The notes under the pieces were generated by a model that had not been told where the DNA came from, did no database searches, and saw only the letters and a program-made list of their open reading frames with translations. Shown here piece by piece: positions 17,400 through 27,900 of a DNA stretch of 64,000 nucleotides. The DNA is from Nocardia sp. NBC_00416 (GTDB lineage Bacteria; Actinomycetota; Actinomycetes; Mycobacteriales; Mycobacteriaceae). The DNA is taken from assembly GCF_036032445.1 (NCBI RefSeq), contig NZ_CP107932.1:5396501-5460500 (forward strand), read 5' to 3'. The number at the start of each line of letters is the position of its first letter. Position 1 is the first letter of the stretch. Both the position numbers and the translations under genes were made by a program.

Positions 17400-20300
17400 A
17401 TGGCTGATAACGAGGGCACGTCGCCGGAGGCGACCGAGAATCGACCCGTCGCCGAGGAGGAGCGCGCCGCCGGGTCCGGTGGCGATATGCCCTCGTCCGC
17501 GGATACCGCGTCCGGCACCGAGATATCGGTCGCGGAACTGCGAGAGTGGTTGCGGCGCTGGGTCGCCGAGGCCACCGGACAGCCGGTCGACAAGATCACC
17601 GTGGACCGGCCGATGGAGGAGTTCGGGCTGGCGTCGCGGGACGCGCTGGCGCTGGGCGGTGAGATCGAGGAGCTCACCGGTGTGGTGCTGAACGCGACCG
17701 TCGTCTACCAGCATCCGACCATCGCCTCACTGGCCGATGTCATCGTCAACGGGCCGCCCGAGCTCACCCTCGAGGCGCCCGACGACCAGTTCTACACCGC
17801 CGGGTTCGCACCCGGCGAGGCGCACGATATCGCCATCGTGGGCCTGTCGACCCGGCTGCCGGGCGCGGGCGACACCCCGGAGTCGACGTGGGAATTCCTG
17901 ATCGAGGGCGGCGATGCCATCCGCGATCTGCCCGCGGGACGCTGGGCGGAATTCCTGTCCGAACCGCAGCTGGCGGCCGCGGTCGCGGAGAGCAACGTCC
18001 GCGGCGGCTATCTCGACCAGCGGGTCGTCACCGATTTCGACGCGGAATTCTTCGCCATGTCGCCGGTCGAGGTGGAACGGGTCGACCCGCAGCAGCGGTT
18101 GATGATGGAACTCACCTGGGAGGCGCTCGAGCACGCCCGGATTCCGGCCAGCCAGTTGCGCGGCGAATCCGTCGGCGTCTACATCGGCACCTCGACCAAC
18201 GATTTCCAGCTGATCGCGGCGCTGGGGCTGGGTGAAACCGATCCGAACGTGCCCGCCTCGGCCGAGGCCTACAAGATCATGGGCAGCGCGAGCAGCATCA
18301 TCCCCAACCGGGTGTCGTACTTCTTCGATTTCCGTGGACCCTCGGTCGCGGTGGACACCGCCTGCTCGTCGACCCTGGTGGCAGTGCACCAGGCAGTGCA
18401 GGCGCTGCGCGCCGGTGATGCCGACGTGGCGCTGGCCGGCGGGGTGAACATGCTGCTCATCCCCATGACCACGCTCGGTTTCGACAAGAACGGCGCGGTG
18501 TCCAAGGACGGCCGGATCAAGGCGTTCTCCGCCGACGCCGACGGGATGGTCCGGTCCGAGGGGGCCGGGCTGGTGGTGCTCAAACGCCTCGCCGACGCAG
18601 AACGCGACGGTGACCAGATCCTTGCGGTGGTCAAGGGGTCGGCGGTCAACAGTGACGGCCGGTCCAACGGACTCATCGCCCCGAACCCCGACGCGCAGGC
18701 CGATGTGCTGCGCCGGGCCTACCGCGACGCCGGGATCGTTCCGTCGACGGTCGATTACATCGAGGCGCACGGCACCGGCACCCTCATCGGCGACCCGATC
18801 GAAGCGGATGCGCTGGGTCGGGTGGTCGGCGCCGGTCGCGCCGCCGACGCACCGGCCCTGCTGGGGTCGGCGAAGACCAACTTCGGGCATCTGGAATCCG
18901 GGGCGGGCGCGGCGAGCCTGGCCAAGGTGATCCTGGCCTTCCAGCACGATGTGCTGCCCGCCACCATCAACTACGCCGGACCGAACCCCTATATCCCGTT
19001 CGAGCAGGCGCGCTTGAAGGTCGTCGACGAGCCGACTCCGTTCCCGCGCTACAGCGGCACCGCGACGGTCGGTATCTCCGGTTTCGGGTTCGGCGGGACC
19101 AACGCCCACGTGGTCGTGCAGGAATACGTGCCGGCGGTGCGGGCCGAAGCGTCCGAGCCGGTCGAGTCCGCCGCGGACGACGCGCTGGCGGCGGCGAGTA
19201 CCGATGTGGTCGCCGAAGCCGAGGATGTGGCCGCCGCCGCGGTCCCCGAACCCGAATGGTCCGCCGACCGTGCCGAGCCGCTGCCGGTGATCCTGGCCGT
19301 TTCCGCCTACCTGCCCTCGCGGCGTCGCCGCGCGGCCGCCGATTTGGCCGACTGGCTGGAAACCGAAGCGGGACAGCGGACTCCGCTCGCCGATGTGGCC
19401 CGGGCGCTGGCCCAGCGCAGCCACTGGCGTTCGCGCGCAGTGGTGCTGGCCAAGGATCACGCCGAAGCGGTCGCCGGGTTGCGGGCGATCGCCGCGGGCA
19501 AACCGGGGCAGGGTGTCTTCACCGCCGACGCCCCCGCCGCGCAGGGTCCGATGTGGGTGATGGCCGGATTCGGCGCCCAGCACCGGAAGATGGGCAAGCA
19601 GCTCTACCAGGAGAACGCGATCTTCCGGCGCACCGTCGACGAGGTCGACGAACTCGTGCAGGACGAGTCGGGATACTCGGTGCGCGAGCTGATCCTCGAT
19701 GATGCCCAGGACTACGACGTGGGCACCTCCCAGGTCGGTATCTTCACCATCCAGCTCGGCCTCGCGGCTGTGCTGCGCGCGCACGGCGCCGAACCCGCTG
19801 CCGTGGTCGGCCACTCCATGGGTGAGGTGGCCGGCGCCTACATCTCCGGCGGTCTCCCGCTGGAGGACGCGGTGCGCACCATTTGCGCGCGTTCGCGGCT
19901 GATGGGCGAGGGCGAGCAGATGCTCTCCGACTCCGACGTGCGGAATATGGCGCTGGTCGAGATGAGCGCCGACGAGGTCGCCGCGCTGCTGCCGGAATTC
20001 CCCGATGTCGAGGTCGCGGTGTACGCGGCGCCGACGAACACGGTGATCGGCGGTCCGGTGGACCAGGTCGCGGCCATCGTCGGCCGGGTGGAAGCCGCCG
20101 GGAAGTTCGCCCGGGTGCTGCAGACCAAGGGCGCCGGGCACACCTCGCAGATGGATCCGCTGCTGGGCGAGCTGGCCGCCGAGCTGGCCGGAATCGAACC
20201 GACGAAACTGAAGGTCGGGCTGTATTCCACGGTCGACAAAGAGCAGTACTACGCGCCCGGACACGACCCGGTGCACACCGAGGACTACTGGGTGAAGAAC

Positions 20301-22637
20301 ATGCGGCACAGCGTGTACTTCACCAACGCGGTGAAACTCGCGGTGGATTCCGGGGTCACCACGTTCCTGGAGCTGGCCCCGAACTCGGTGGCGCTGATGC
20401 AGGTGCTGGGCACCACCTTCGCCGCCGGACTGCCCGACGCCCAGCTGATTCCGACGCTCAAGCGCAAGGAAGACGAGTCGGCCGGGGTCATCGCGGCATT
20501 GGCCCAGCTGTACGTGCACGGACACGCGGTGGATCTGGCATCGCTGCTGTCGGCCGGTCCGTACGCCGATATCCCGCGCACCGCGTTCGTGCGCAAGTCC
20601 TACTGGCCGAAGGTGAGTGGTTTCGCCGCCGGCGGCGGCAATGCCCGGGTCCCGGGCGCGTCGGTCGCGCTGCCGGACGGCCGGCACGTATGGGAGGTGC
20701 AGGCGAGCGCCGTCGGCGATCTGCCCACCCTGGTGCGGTCGGCCGCGGCGCAGGTGCTCGCCGAGGTGAATCTCGGCGCGAGTATCGGCCATTCCCCGCT
20801 GCCCGCGGTCGGCACGCTGACCACGACTCTCACCCCGCACCCCGGCGGTGCCTCCATCCAGGTGCACGCCCGCGAAGGCGCGGAGTTCCGGCTGCTGTTC
20901 GACGCGGTCGTCACCTCCGGTGCGGCGCTGCCCGTCCCCGTCCACGAGGCCGCACCGGCAGCGGTCACCGCGGCGGTGGAGGTCGTCGAGGCGGCCGATA
21001 CCGCGGGCTTCGGTGACCGGTGGAATCCGGACAGCGGCCAGACCGTGGAGGAGCGGCTGGCGCTGATCGTCGCCGAATCCATGGGATACGCCGTCGAGGA
21101 TCTGCCGATGGAGATCCCGCTCATGGAACTCGGACTGGATTCGCTGATGGCCATGCGGATCAAGAACCGGGTCGAATACGAATTCGATATTCCGCAACTG
21201 CAGGTCTCCGCGGTCCGGGATGCCAGCCTGCACGAGGTCGGCAAGGTGCTCCACTACGCGATCGAGCACCGCGACCAGGTCCAGGCGATGGCCGATCAGC
21301 AGGCGACCGGGGAATCCGGCGCGCTGAACGTGGACGACGATTTCGTGGCCGCCGCCAAGGCCGCCATGGAAGCCGGGCAGGATCCGGTCGCGGCCCTGGA
21401 GCAGCCGGTCCCCGCACCGGGCGAGCCGGTTGCGGAACCGCCCGCCCCGGCCGCCCCGCAACGTAACGGCGAGTCGGCGAACGGCGCGAACCCGGCCGCC
21501 GGCGCGGCGCTGTTCGGCGGCAACGGGTCCTCCGATCAGGACAACGTTCCGCCACGTGACGCGGCGGAACGCCTGACCTATGCGGCCTGGGCGACTGTCA
21601 CCGGCGAATCGGCCGGGGGAATCTTCAACACCCTCCCGATCCTCGACGAGGACACCGCCGAAAAGCTCGCGGCGCGGCTGACCGATCGCGTCGGCGCGGA
21701 GATCACCGTCGACGACGTTCTGGATTCGGAGACCATCGAACAACTCGCCGACGTGGTCCGCACGCTGCAGGACAGCGGTGCCGACGTCGACGGTTTCGTC
21801 CGGCCGATCCGCGCCCGCGCCGAGAACTCGGACGCGGTACCGGTGTTCGTCTTCCACCCGGCCGGCGGGAACACCCTGGTCTACGAGCCCTTGCTCAAGC
21901 GGCTGCCCGAAGCAACACCGATGTACGGCTTCGAGCGGGTCGAGGGAGCGATCGCGGAGCGGGCCCGGGAATACGTTCCCGAACTGCGCAAACTCCAGGG
22001 CGAGGGGCCCTATGTCCTCTACGGTTGGTCACTGGGCGCGGTACTGGCGATGGCGGTCGCGCAGATCCTGCGGGCCGAGGGCGCCGATGTGCGGGTGGTC
22101 GGTCTGATCGACCTCGCCATCCCGGCCGAACCGGAGGACAACAGTCCCGAGGAGCGGTTGCGGCGGATGCAGCGCTACCAGGCCTTCGCCAAGAAAACCT
22201 TCAACGTCCCCGGTGAGCTCGACGACGACCAGCTTCGCGAACTGGCCGACTCCTCCGAGGAGGAGCAGTTCAAGATGATCACCGACCTGATCAAGATGAC
22301 CGGTGCCAAGATTCCGGGCGGGGTGCTCGAGCACCAGAAGACCTCCTGGATCGAGAACCGCGCGCTGCAGCAGGTCCAGGCCACGCACTACGACGGCGAC
22401 GTGGTGCTCTACCTGGCCGACCGCTACCACGACGGCGCGATCGAACTCGAACCCCGCTATGCGGAGCGCAGGCCCAACGGCGGCTGGGACGAGTACCTGC
22501 CCAACCTGGAGATCGTCCATATCCCCGGCGATCACCTCCAGATCATCGATGAACCCCGGATCGGCCGGATCGGCGCGGACCTGACCGCTAAACTCGCCCA
22601 GATCACCTCGAACGGGGCTGGGAAAGGGAGCAAGTGA
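17400..22637 (+). CDS. pks13: Polyketide synthase Pks13 (mycolate condensing enzyme)
   Basis: A type I polyketide synthase of 1745 residues that condenses the meromycoloyl chain with a carboxylated alpha-chain to give the mycolate precursor. Domains in order: acyl carrier 1 (Ser 79 in FGLASRDA), ketosynthase (Cys 322 in DTACSST; His 457 and His 497), acyltransferase (Ser 806 in GHSMGE), acyl carrier 2 (Ser 1248 in GLDSLMA), a Pro/Ala-rich linker, and thioesterase (Ser 1544 in YGWSLGA; His 1712 near the end). There is no ketoreductase or dehydratase, as expected; reduction is done by a separate enzyme. Its stop overlaps the accD4 start as GTGA. Confidence 0.97.
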   Translation: MADNEGTSPEATENRPVAEEERAAGSGGDMPSSADTASGTEISVAELREWLRRWVAEATGQPVDKITVDRPMEEFGLASRDALALGGEIEELTGVVLNATVVYQHPTIASLADVIVNGPPELTLEAPDDQFYTAGFAPGEAHDIAIVGLSTRLPGAGDTPESTWEFLIEGGDAIRDLPAGRWAEFLSEPQLAAAVAESNVRGGYLDQRVVTDFDAEFFAMSPVEVERVDPQQRLMMELTWEALEHARIPASQLRGESVGVYIGTSTNDFQLIAALGLGETDPNVPASAEAYKIMGSASSIIPNRVSYFFDFRGPSVAVDTACSSTLVAVHQAVQALRAGDADVALAGGVNMLLIPMTTLGFDKNGAVSKDGRIKAFSADADGMVRSEGAGLVVLKRLADAERDGDQILAVVKGSAVNSDGRSNGLIAPNPDAQADVLRRAYRDAGIVPSTVDYIEAHGTGTLIGDPIEADALGRVVGAGRAADAPALLGSAKTNFGHLESGAGAASLAKVILAFQHDVLPATINYAGPNPYIPFEQARLKVVDEPTPFPRYSGTATVGISGFGFGGTNAHVVVQEYVPAVRAEASEPVESAADDALAAASTDVVAEAEDVAAAAVPEPEWSADRAEPLPVILAVSAYLPSRRRRAAADLADWLETEAGQRTPLADVARALAQRSHWRSRAVVLAKDHAEAVAGLRAIAAGKPGQGVFTADAPAAQGPMWVMAGFGAQHRKMGKQLYQENAIFRRTVDEVDELVQDESGYSVRELILDDAQDYDVGTSQVGIFTIQLGLAAVLRAHGAEPAAVVGHSMGEVAGAYISGGLPLEDAVRTICARSRLMGEGEQMLSDSDVRNMALVEMSADEVAALLPEFPDVEVAVYAAPTNTVIGGPVDQVAAIVGRVEAAGKFARVLQTKGAGHTSQMDPLLGELAAELAGIEPTKLKVGLYSTVDKEQYYAPGHDPVHTEDYWVKNMRHSVYFTNAVKLAVDSGVTTFLELAPNSVALMQVLGTTFAAGLPDAQLIPTLKRKEDESAGVIAALAQLYVHGHAVDLASLLSAGPYADIPRTAFVRKSYWPKVSGFAAGGGNARVPGASVALPDGRHVWEVQASAVGDLPTLVRSAAAQVLAEVNLGASIGHSPLPAVGTLTTTLTPHPGGASIQVHAREGAEFRLLFDAVVTSGAALPVPVHEAAPAAVTAAVEVVEAADTAGFGDRWNPDSGQTVEERLALIVAESMGYAVEDLPMEIPLMELGLDSLMAMRIKNRVEYEFDIPQLQVSAVRDASLHEVGKVLHYAIEHRDQVQAMADQQATGESGALNVDDDFVAAAKAAMEAGQDPVAALEQPVPAPGEPVAEPPAPAAPQRNGESANGANPAAGAALFGGNGSSDQDNVPPRDAAERLTYAAWATVTGESAGGIFNTLPILDEDTAEKLAARLTDRVGAEITVDDVLDSETIEQLADVVRTLQDSGADVDGFVRPIRARAENSDAVPVFVFHPAGGNTLVYEPLLKRLPEATPMYGFERVEGAIAERAREYVPELRKLQGEGPYVLYGWSLGAVLAMAVAQILRAEGADVRVVGLIDLAIPAEPEDNSPEERLRRMQRYQAFAKKTFNVPGELDDDQLRELADSSEEEQFKMITDLIKMTGAKIPGGVLEHQKTSWIENRALQQVQATHYDGDVVLYLADRYHDGAIELEPRYAERRPNGGWDEYLPNLEIVHIPGDHLQIIDEPRIGRIGADLTAKLAQITSNGAGKGSK

Positions 22638-24178
22638 GCACGACTGCCGAGAAACTCGCCGATCTGCGCAAACGGCTGGAGCTGGCGCAGGAGCCGGCGG
22701 GTGAGGCCGCGGTGGCGAAACGGGCGCGCAAGGGTATCCCCAGCGCCCGCGACCGGATCAAGTTGCTTCTCGACCCGGGGTCGTTCGTGGAGATCGGCGC
22801 CCTGGTACGCCGGCCCGGTGATCCGGACGCGCTGTTCGGTGACGGTGTGGTGACCGGTCACGGGCTGGTCGACGGTCGGCCGGTCGCCGTGTTCTCTCAC
22901 GACCAGACCGTCTACGGCGGATCCGTCGGGGAGATGTTCGGCCGCAAGGTAGCCAGGATCATGGAGTACGCGGCTAAGGTGGGTTGCCCCCTGGTCGGTA
23001 TCAACGATTCCGGCGGCGCCCGGGTGCAGGAAGCCGTGTCCTCGCTGGCCTGGTACGCCGAACTGGCCACCCGGCAGGAGTTGTTGTCCGGTATGGTGCC
23101 GACGATTTCGCTGATCCTCGGCAAATGTGCGGGCGGCGCGGTGTATTCGCCGATCAATACCGACGTCGTGGTGGCCACCGAGGCGGCGTACATGTTCGTC
23201 ACCGGGCCCAAGGTGATCCGTGAGGTCACCGGCGAGGACGTCAGCCTCGAGGAACTGGGCGGGGCGCACAGCCAGGCCCAGTACGGCAATATCCACCATG
23301 TCGCCGCGGACGAGGAAGCCGCCTTCTTCTGGGTGCGCGAGTACCTGTCGTACCTGCCGACCAGCTGTCAGGAGCAGCCGCCGATCGTGAACCCGGGCCT
23401 GGAACCGGAGATCACCGATTCGGACCGGGAACTGGATTCCATCGTCCCGGATTCCGACAACTCCGGCTACGACATGCACGAAGTGCTGCTGCGGATCTTC
23501 GACGACGGCGCGTTCCACGAGTACGGCGCCGAGGCGGGCCGCAATATCATCACCGGTTTCGCCCGGGTGGACGGTCGCAGCGTCGGCGTGGTGGCCAATC
23601 AGCCGATGGTGTACGCGGGTGCGCTGGACGCCCGCGCCTCGGATAAGGCCTCGCATTTCGTCCGGCTCTGCGACGCCTACGAGATCCCGCTGGTCTTCGT
23701 GGTCGACACTCCGGGATTCCTGCCCGGGGTGGAGCAGGAGAAGGTCGGGGTCATCAAACGCGGCGGGCGATTCCTGTTCGCCTACGTCGAGGCGACCGTG
23801 CCGAAGGTGACCGTGGTGGTCCGCAAATCCTACGGCGGCGGTTACGCGGTGATGGGCTCCAAACAGCTGGGCGCCGATATCAATCTGGCCTGGCCGACCG
23901 CTCGTATCGCGGTGATGGGCGCCGAGAGTGCGGTGAGTTTGATCGGGGCGGCACAGATCGCGGCCGCGCCCGAGGATCAGCGACCGGTCGTGCGCCAGCA
24001 GATGATCGACTTCTACAACGCGACCGTGGCCACGCCCTGGGTGGCGGCCGAGCGCGGTTTCATCGATTCGGTGGTCGAACCGTCGCGGACCCGGCTGGAA
24101 TTGCGGCGCGCGCTACACCTGTTGCGGGACAAGACAGTTGTCCGCAACCCGCGTAAACATCATCTGCTGCCGCTGTAG
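22634..24178 (+). CDS. accD4: Long-chain acyl-CoA carboxylase beta subunit AccD4
   Basis: Carboxyltransferase subunit of 514 residues that, with AccA3 and AccE/AccD5 partners, carboxylates the C24-C26 acyl-CoA used by Pks13 as the alpha branch. Both halves of the crotonase-like fold are visible: INDSGGARVQEA and GKCAGGAVYSP in the N-terminal half, and VDTPGFLPGVEQE plus RKSYGGGYAVMG in the C-terminal half. GTG 22634 overlaps the pks13 stop as GTGA. The gene ends 7 bases before a strong hairpin that closes the mycolate operon. Confidence 0.95.
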   Translation: MSTTAEKLADLRKRLELAQEPAGEAAVAKRARKGIPSARDRIKLLLDPGSFVEIGALVRRPGDPDALFGDGVVTGHGLVDGRPVAVFSHDQTVYGGSVGEMFGRKVARIMEYAAKVGCPLVGINDSGGARVQEAVSSLAWYAELATRQELLSGMVPTISLILGKCAGGAVYSPINTDVVVATEAAYMFVTGPKVIREVTGEDVSLEELGGAHSQAQYGNIHHVAADEEAAFFWVREYLSYLPTSCQEQPPIVNPGLEPEITDSDRELDSIVPDSDNSGYDMHEVLLRIFDDGAFHEYGAEAGRNIITGFARVDGRSVGVVANQPMVYAGALDARASDKASHFVRLCDAYEIPLVFVVDTPGFLPGVEQEKVGVIKRGGRFLFAYVEATVPKVTVVVRKSYGGGYAVMGSKQLGADINLAWPTARIAVMGAESAVSLIGAAQIAAAPEDQRPVVRQQMIDFYNATVATPWVAAERGFIDSVVEPSRTRLELRRALHLLRDKTVVRNPRKHHLLPL

Positions 24179-24185
24179 AGCGTTT

Positions 24186-24228
24186 CGGTTCGGGTTGTCC
24201 CGGATCTCTACCGGGACAACCCGAACCG
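24186..24228. terminator. Strong hairpin between accD4 and the cyclophilin gene
   Basis: An 18-bp perfect stem (arm starting CGGTTCGGGTTG) closes a 7-base loop. It lies between convergent genes and can serve both directions. Confidence 0.9.
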
Positions 24229-24243
24229 TCGCGACGATCTCGA

Positions 24244-24744
24244 TCAGCCGGTGATCGCCGCGGATTCGATCACCACGTTTTCCGCCGGTACGTCCTGGTG
24301 CATACCCTGCGAAGAAGTGGATACTGCGGCGATCTTGTCGACCACCTCGGTGCCGTCGGTGACGGAGCCGAAAACGGCGTAACCCCAGCCCTGGCCGGCC
24401 GGCTGGGTGTGGTTGAGGAAGTCGTTGTCGGCGACATTGATGAAGAACTGCGCGGTCGCCGAATGCGGATCGTTGGTGCGCGCCATGGCGACCGTGTACT
24501 TGTTGTTCTTCAGGCCGTTGGCCGCCTCGTTCTGGATGGGCGCCTGCGTCGGCTTCTGCTGCATCTGGCCGTCGAATCCACCGCCCTGGATCATGAAACC
24601 CGGGATAACGCGATGGAAAATCGTGCCGTCGTAGTGCCCGGACTTTACGTACTCGACGAAGTTGCGGACGGTGTCCGGCGCCTTCGCCTCGTCCAGCTGG
24701 AGGCCGATGGTTCCGTAGTTCGTCTCGAGATTCACCTTGGTCAT
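24244..24744 (-). CDS. Peptidyl-prolyl cis-trans isomerase, cyclophilin type
   Basis: A cytoplasmic cyclophilin of 166 residues; no signal peptide or lipobox is present. The catalytic arginine is Arg 45 in FHRVIPGFMIQGG; further conserved blocks are MARTNDPHSATAQFFINV and GYAVFGSVTDG. The length and the start (MTKVNLETNYG) resemble the short PpiB-like bacterial forms rather than exported ones. It is transcribed against accD4 and divergently from the embB-like gene, with 193 bases between. AAAGG and GGGG upstream of the ATG provide the ribosome site. It is a general folding factor with no evident link to the neighbouring pathway. Confidence 0.92.
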   Translation of the reverse strand: MTKVNLETNYGTIGLQLDEAKAPDTVRNFVEYVKSGHYDGTIFHRVIPGFMIQGGGFDGQMQQKPTQAPIQNEAANGLKNNKYTVAMARTNDPHSATAQFFINVADNDFLNHTQPAGQGWGYAVFGSVTDGTEVVDKIAAVSTSSQGMHQDVPAENVVIESAAITG

Positions 24745-24925
24745 GCCCCTACCTTTCCATTACCGCCGCCATACCCCGCGCATAAGGGGGTGTTTCCCGG
24801 CCGATTGTGCCAGCCGCCCATCTTTACCCTTTTCCGGCGGTTTCCATGCACCGATCGCCGGGTGTGTTTTCGTGCCGTTCGGGTACGCGCCGGGGCACCA
24901 ACCGGCCCCGCGCGTTGCGCCCAAG

Positions 24926-24931
24926 TAGCAT
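24926..24931 (+). promoter_or_regulatory. TANNNT -10 box, leaderless start of the embB-like gene
   Basis: TAGCAT is followed by exactly 6 bases and then GTG 24938. This supports the GTG as both transcription and translation start. Confidence 0.55.
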
Positions 24932-24937
24932 GCCAGC

Positions 24938-27900
24938 GTGCCAGAAGTCGCCACCGCAGTACTGACGAAGACGCCACCGGAGCCGGAGCCGAAGGTCGCG
25001 CCGAAGGATTTCCGGATCGCGCGCCTCGTCGCGATCATCACCGGCGTCCTGGGTGCGCTCTTCGCGATCGCCACGCCCTTTTTGCCGGTCACCCAGACCA
25101 CGGCGACGCTGAGCTGGCCACAGAACGACAGTCTGGCCAATGTGCAGGCGCCGCTGATGTCGCAGGTGCCGGTCGACCTCACCGTGAGCATTCCGTGCTC
25201 GGCGGTGAACCAGCTACCCCCGCAGGGCGGCATGCTGCTGGCCACCGCGCCCCCACAGGGCGATCGGGCGGCGCTCGAGGCGCTGTTCGTCCGGGTTTCG
25301 GAGACCTCGGTGGACGTGGTGGACCGCAACGCGGTCGTGGCCACCGCCGACCGTGCGGAGATGGCGAACTGCTCGGCCATCACCATCCGGTCCGATATCG
25401 AGGCCACCAGCGCCGCGTTCGTGGGGCTCACGACCGATACCGGGGAGCCCAATGCGGGCCGGCTGATCGGGGACCTGCGCCCGCAGATGGTCGGTGTGTT
25501 CACCGATATGACCGGCGGTATCCCCGCGGGCCTGAGCCTGGATTCGACGATCGACACCCGGTTCATCTCCAGCCCGACCTGGATCAAACTCGTCGCGATC
25601 ATCGCCGCGGTGGTGTGCACACTGCTGTCCCTGGTGGCTCTGGCGCGGCTGGACACCAGTGACGGCCGCGGCCACCGCCGGTTCCTGCCCGCGCACTGGC
25701 TCAAACCCACCATCGCCGACGGCGGTGTGATCGGCATCCTGCTGATCTGGCACTTCCTGGGCGCGAACACCTCCGACGACGGCTACATCCTGAACATGGT
25801 CCGGGTGGCGCCGGACGCCGGCTATATGGCCAACTATTTCCGCTGGTACGGCGTTCCGGAGGCGCCGTTCGGCTGGTACTACTACGTGATCCAGCTGTTC
25901 TCGGAGGTCTCCACCGCCAGCCCCTGGGTGCGATTGCCCGCGCTGGCCTGCGGGATCCTGTGCTGGATGGTGATCAGCCGCGAGGTGGTGCCGCGGCTGG
26001 GCAACGGTCTGCGCGGGGCGCGCGGCCGGGCTTGGTTCGGCAGTGTTCCGCTGTGGACCGGTGGTCTGGTGTTCCTGGCGTTCTGGCTGCCCTACGACAA
26101 CGGTCTGCGGTCGGAGCCCATCGTCGCCCTCGGCGCGCTGCTCACCTGGGTTTCCATCGAACGCGCGATCGCGACGGCGCGGTTGCTGCCTGCCGCCGTC
26201 GCGGTGGTGATCGCGGCGTTCACCCTCGCCGCGGCCCCGACCGGCCTGATGTGTGTGGCCGCGTTGCTGGCCGGTATCCGGCCCATCACCCGCGTCATCG
26301 TGCGCCGCCATCGCGAACACGGAACCGTGGCGTTGCTGGCGCCGCTGGCCGCGGCCGGGTTCCTGGTGTTGACGGTTGTCTACAGCGATCAGACCTTCGC
26401 CGGTATCCAGGAGGCGAACCGGGTCCGGCAGCTGGCCGGTCCGAACCTGGCCTGGTACGAGGACTACCTGCGCTACTACTACCTGTTCGTCGAAACCGTC
26501 GACGGATCGCTGTCGCGCCGCTTCGCGTTCCTGGCGATGCTGCTGTGCCTGTTCACCACGATGCTGGTGCTGCTGCGCCGCCGCCGGGTGCCGGGTATCG
26601 CCGCGGGCCCGACCTGGCGGTTGATGGGCGTGGTGTTCGGGACGATCTTCTTCATGATGTTCAACCCGACCAAGTGGACCCACCACTTCGGCGCCTACGC
26701 CGGTATCGCGGGTTCGCTGGCGGCGGTCACGGCGGTGGCGGTGTCGGCTTCGGCGCTGCGGGCCCGCAAGAATCGGGCGGTCTTCCTGGCCGGGTTGATG
26801 TTCACGCTGGCGTTGGCCTTCTCGGGAATCAACGGCTACTGGTACGTGTCCAGCTACGGGGTGCCCTGGTTCGACAAGCGGGTGGTGCTGGGCGGCATCT
26901 CTTCCAACACGGTGATGCTGATCCTGTTCGGTCTGGCCCTGCTGTTGGTCGGCTGGCACGCGTTGCGTGAGGGCTACGCCAAACCACCGACGTCCACCAG
27001 GACCGCACGCGGGCGCCGGGTTCGTAAGTTCGCGGCCATTCCGCTCACCGTGGTGGCCGCGGCCATGGTTCTCTTCGAAGTCCTCTCCATGGCCAAGGGC
27101 GCGTACTCGCAGTATCCGGCGTATTCGCTGGCCCGCGGCAATATCGACGCGCTCACCGGGCAGACCTGTGGTCTGGCCAACGATGTGCTGGTGGAGTCGA
27201 ACGCGAACGCCGGGCGGCTGAATCCGATCGTCGATCCCGCGCATCCGCCCACCAACCCGAACGACCCGCTGGCCGGTGTGGATCCGGTCGGCTTCGATCC
27301 CAACGGATTGCCCGACGATCTGTCCGCCGACGCGGTCGAGGTGAAACCGGGCACCGGTAACACCTCCAACCAGTCGGTGGGCGCGGCCTTCGCCGAGGGC
27401 CAGAACGCGGGTACCGGCGGTGGTCAGGGGGCACAGGGCGTGAACGGCAGCACCGTCGCGCTGCCCTTCGGCCTGGACCCGGCCACCACGCCCATTCTGG
27501 GTAGCTACCAGGACGGCGTGCAGCAGCCGGCGTTCCTGTCCTCCAGTTGGTACGAACTGCCGGAGCGGTCGCCGGATCATCCGCTGGTGGTGATCACCGC
27601 GGCCGGGCGCATCCTGTCCTACGACGACACCGGCGCGATGGAGTACGGCCAGTCGCTGACCGTCGACTACGGGAAACGGCAGCCGGACGGTTCGGTCAGC
27701 TACATCGGGACTTACCTGCCCCGCGATATCGGCCCGTTCCCGTCCTGGCGCAACCTGCGGGTGCCGCTGGACGAGCTCGCGCCCGAAGCCGACGCCGTCC
27801 GCATCGTCGCCAACGATCCGATCCTGATCGGCGACCAGTGGCTGGCCTTCACCCCGCCTCGGGTGCCGCGGTTGGAAACGGTCAACGACTACCTGGGATC

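Noticed and set aside
17727..21857. Minus-strand open frame of 1376 codons across pks13
   Set aside because: It is the antisense shadow of pks13 in high-GC sequence; it is Arg/His/Gly-rich with no domain, while the plus strand has all Pks13 domains.
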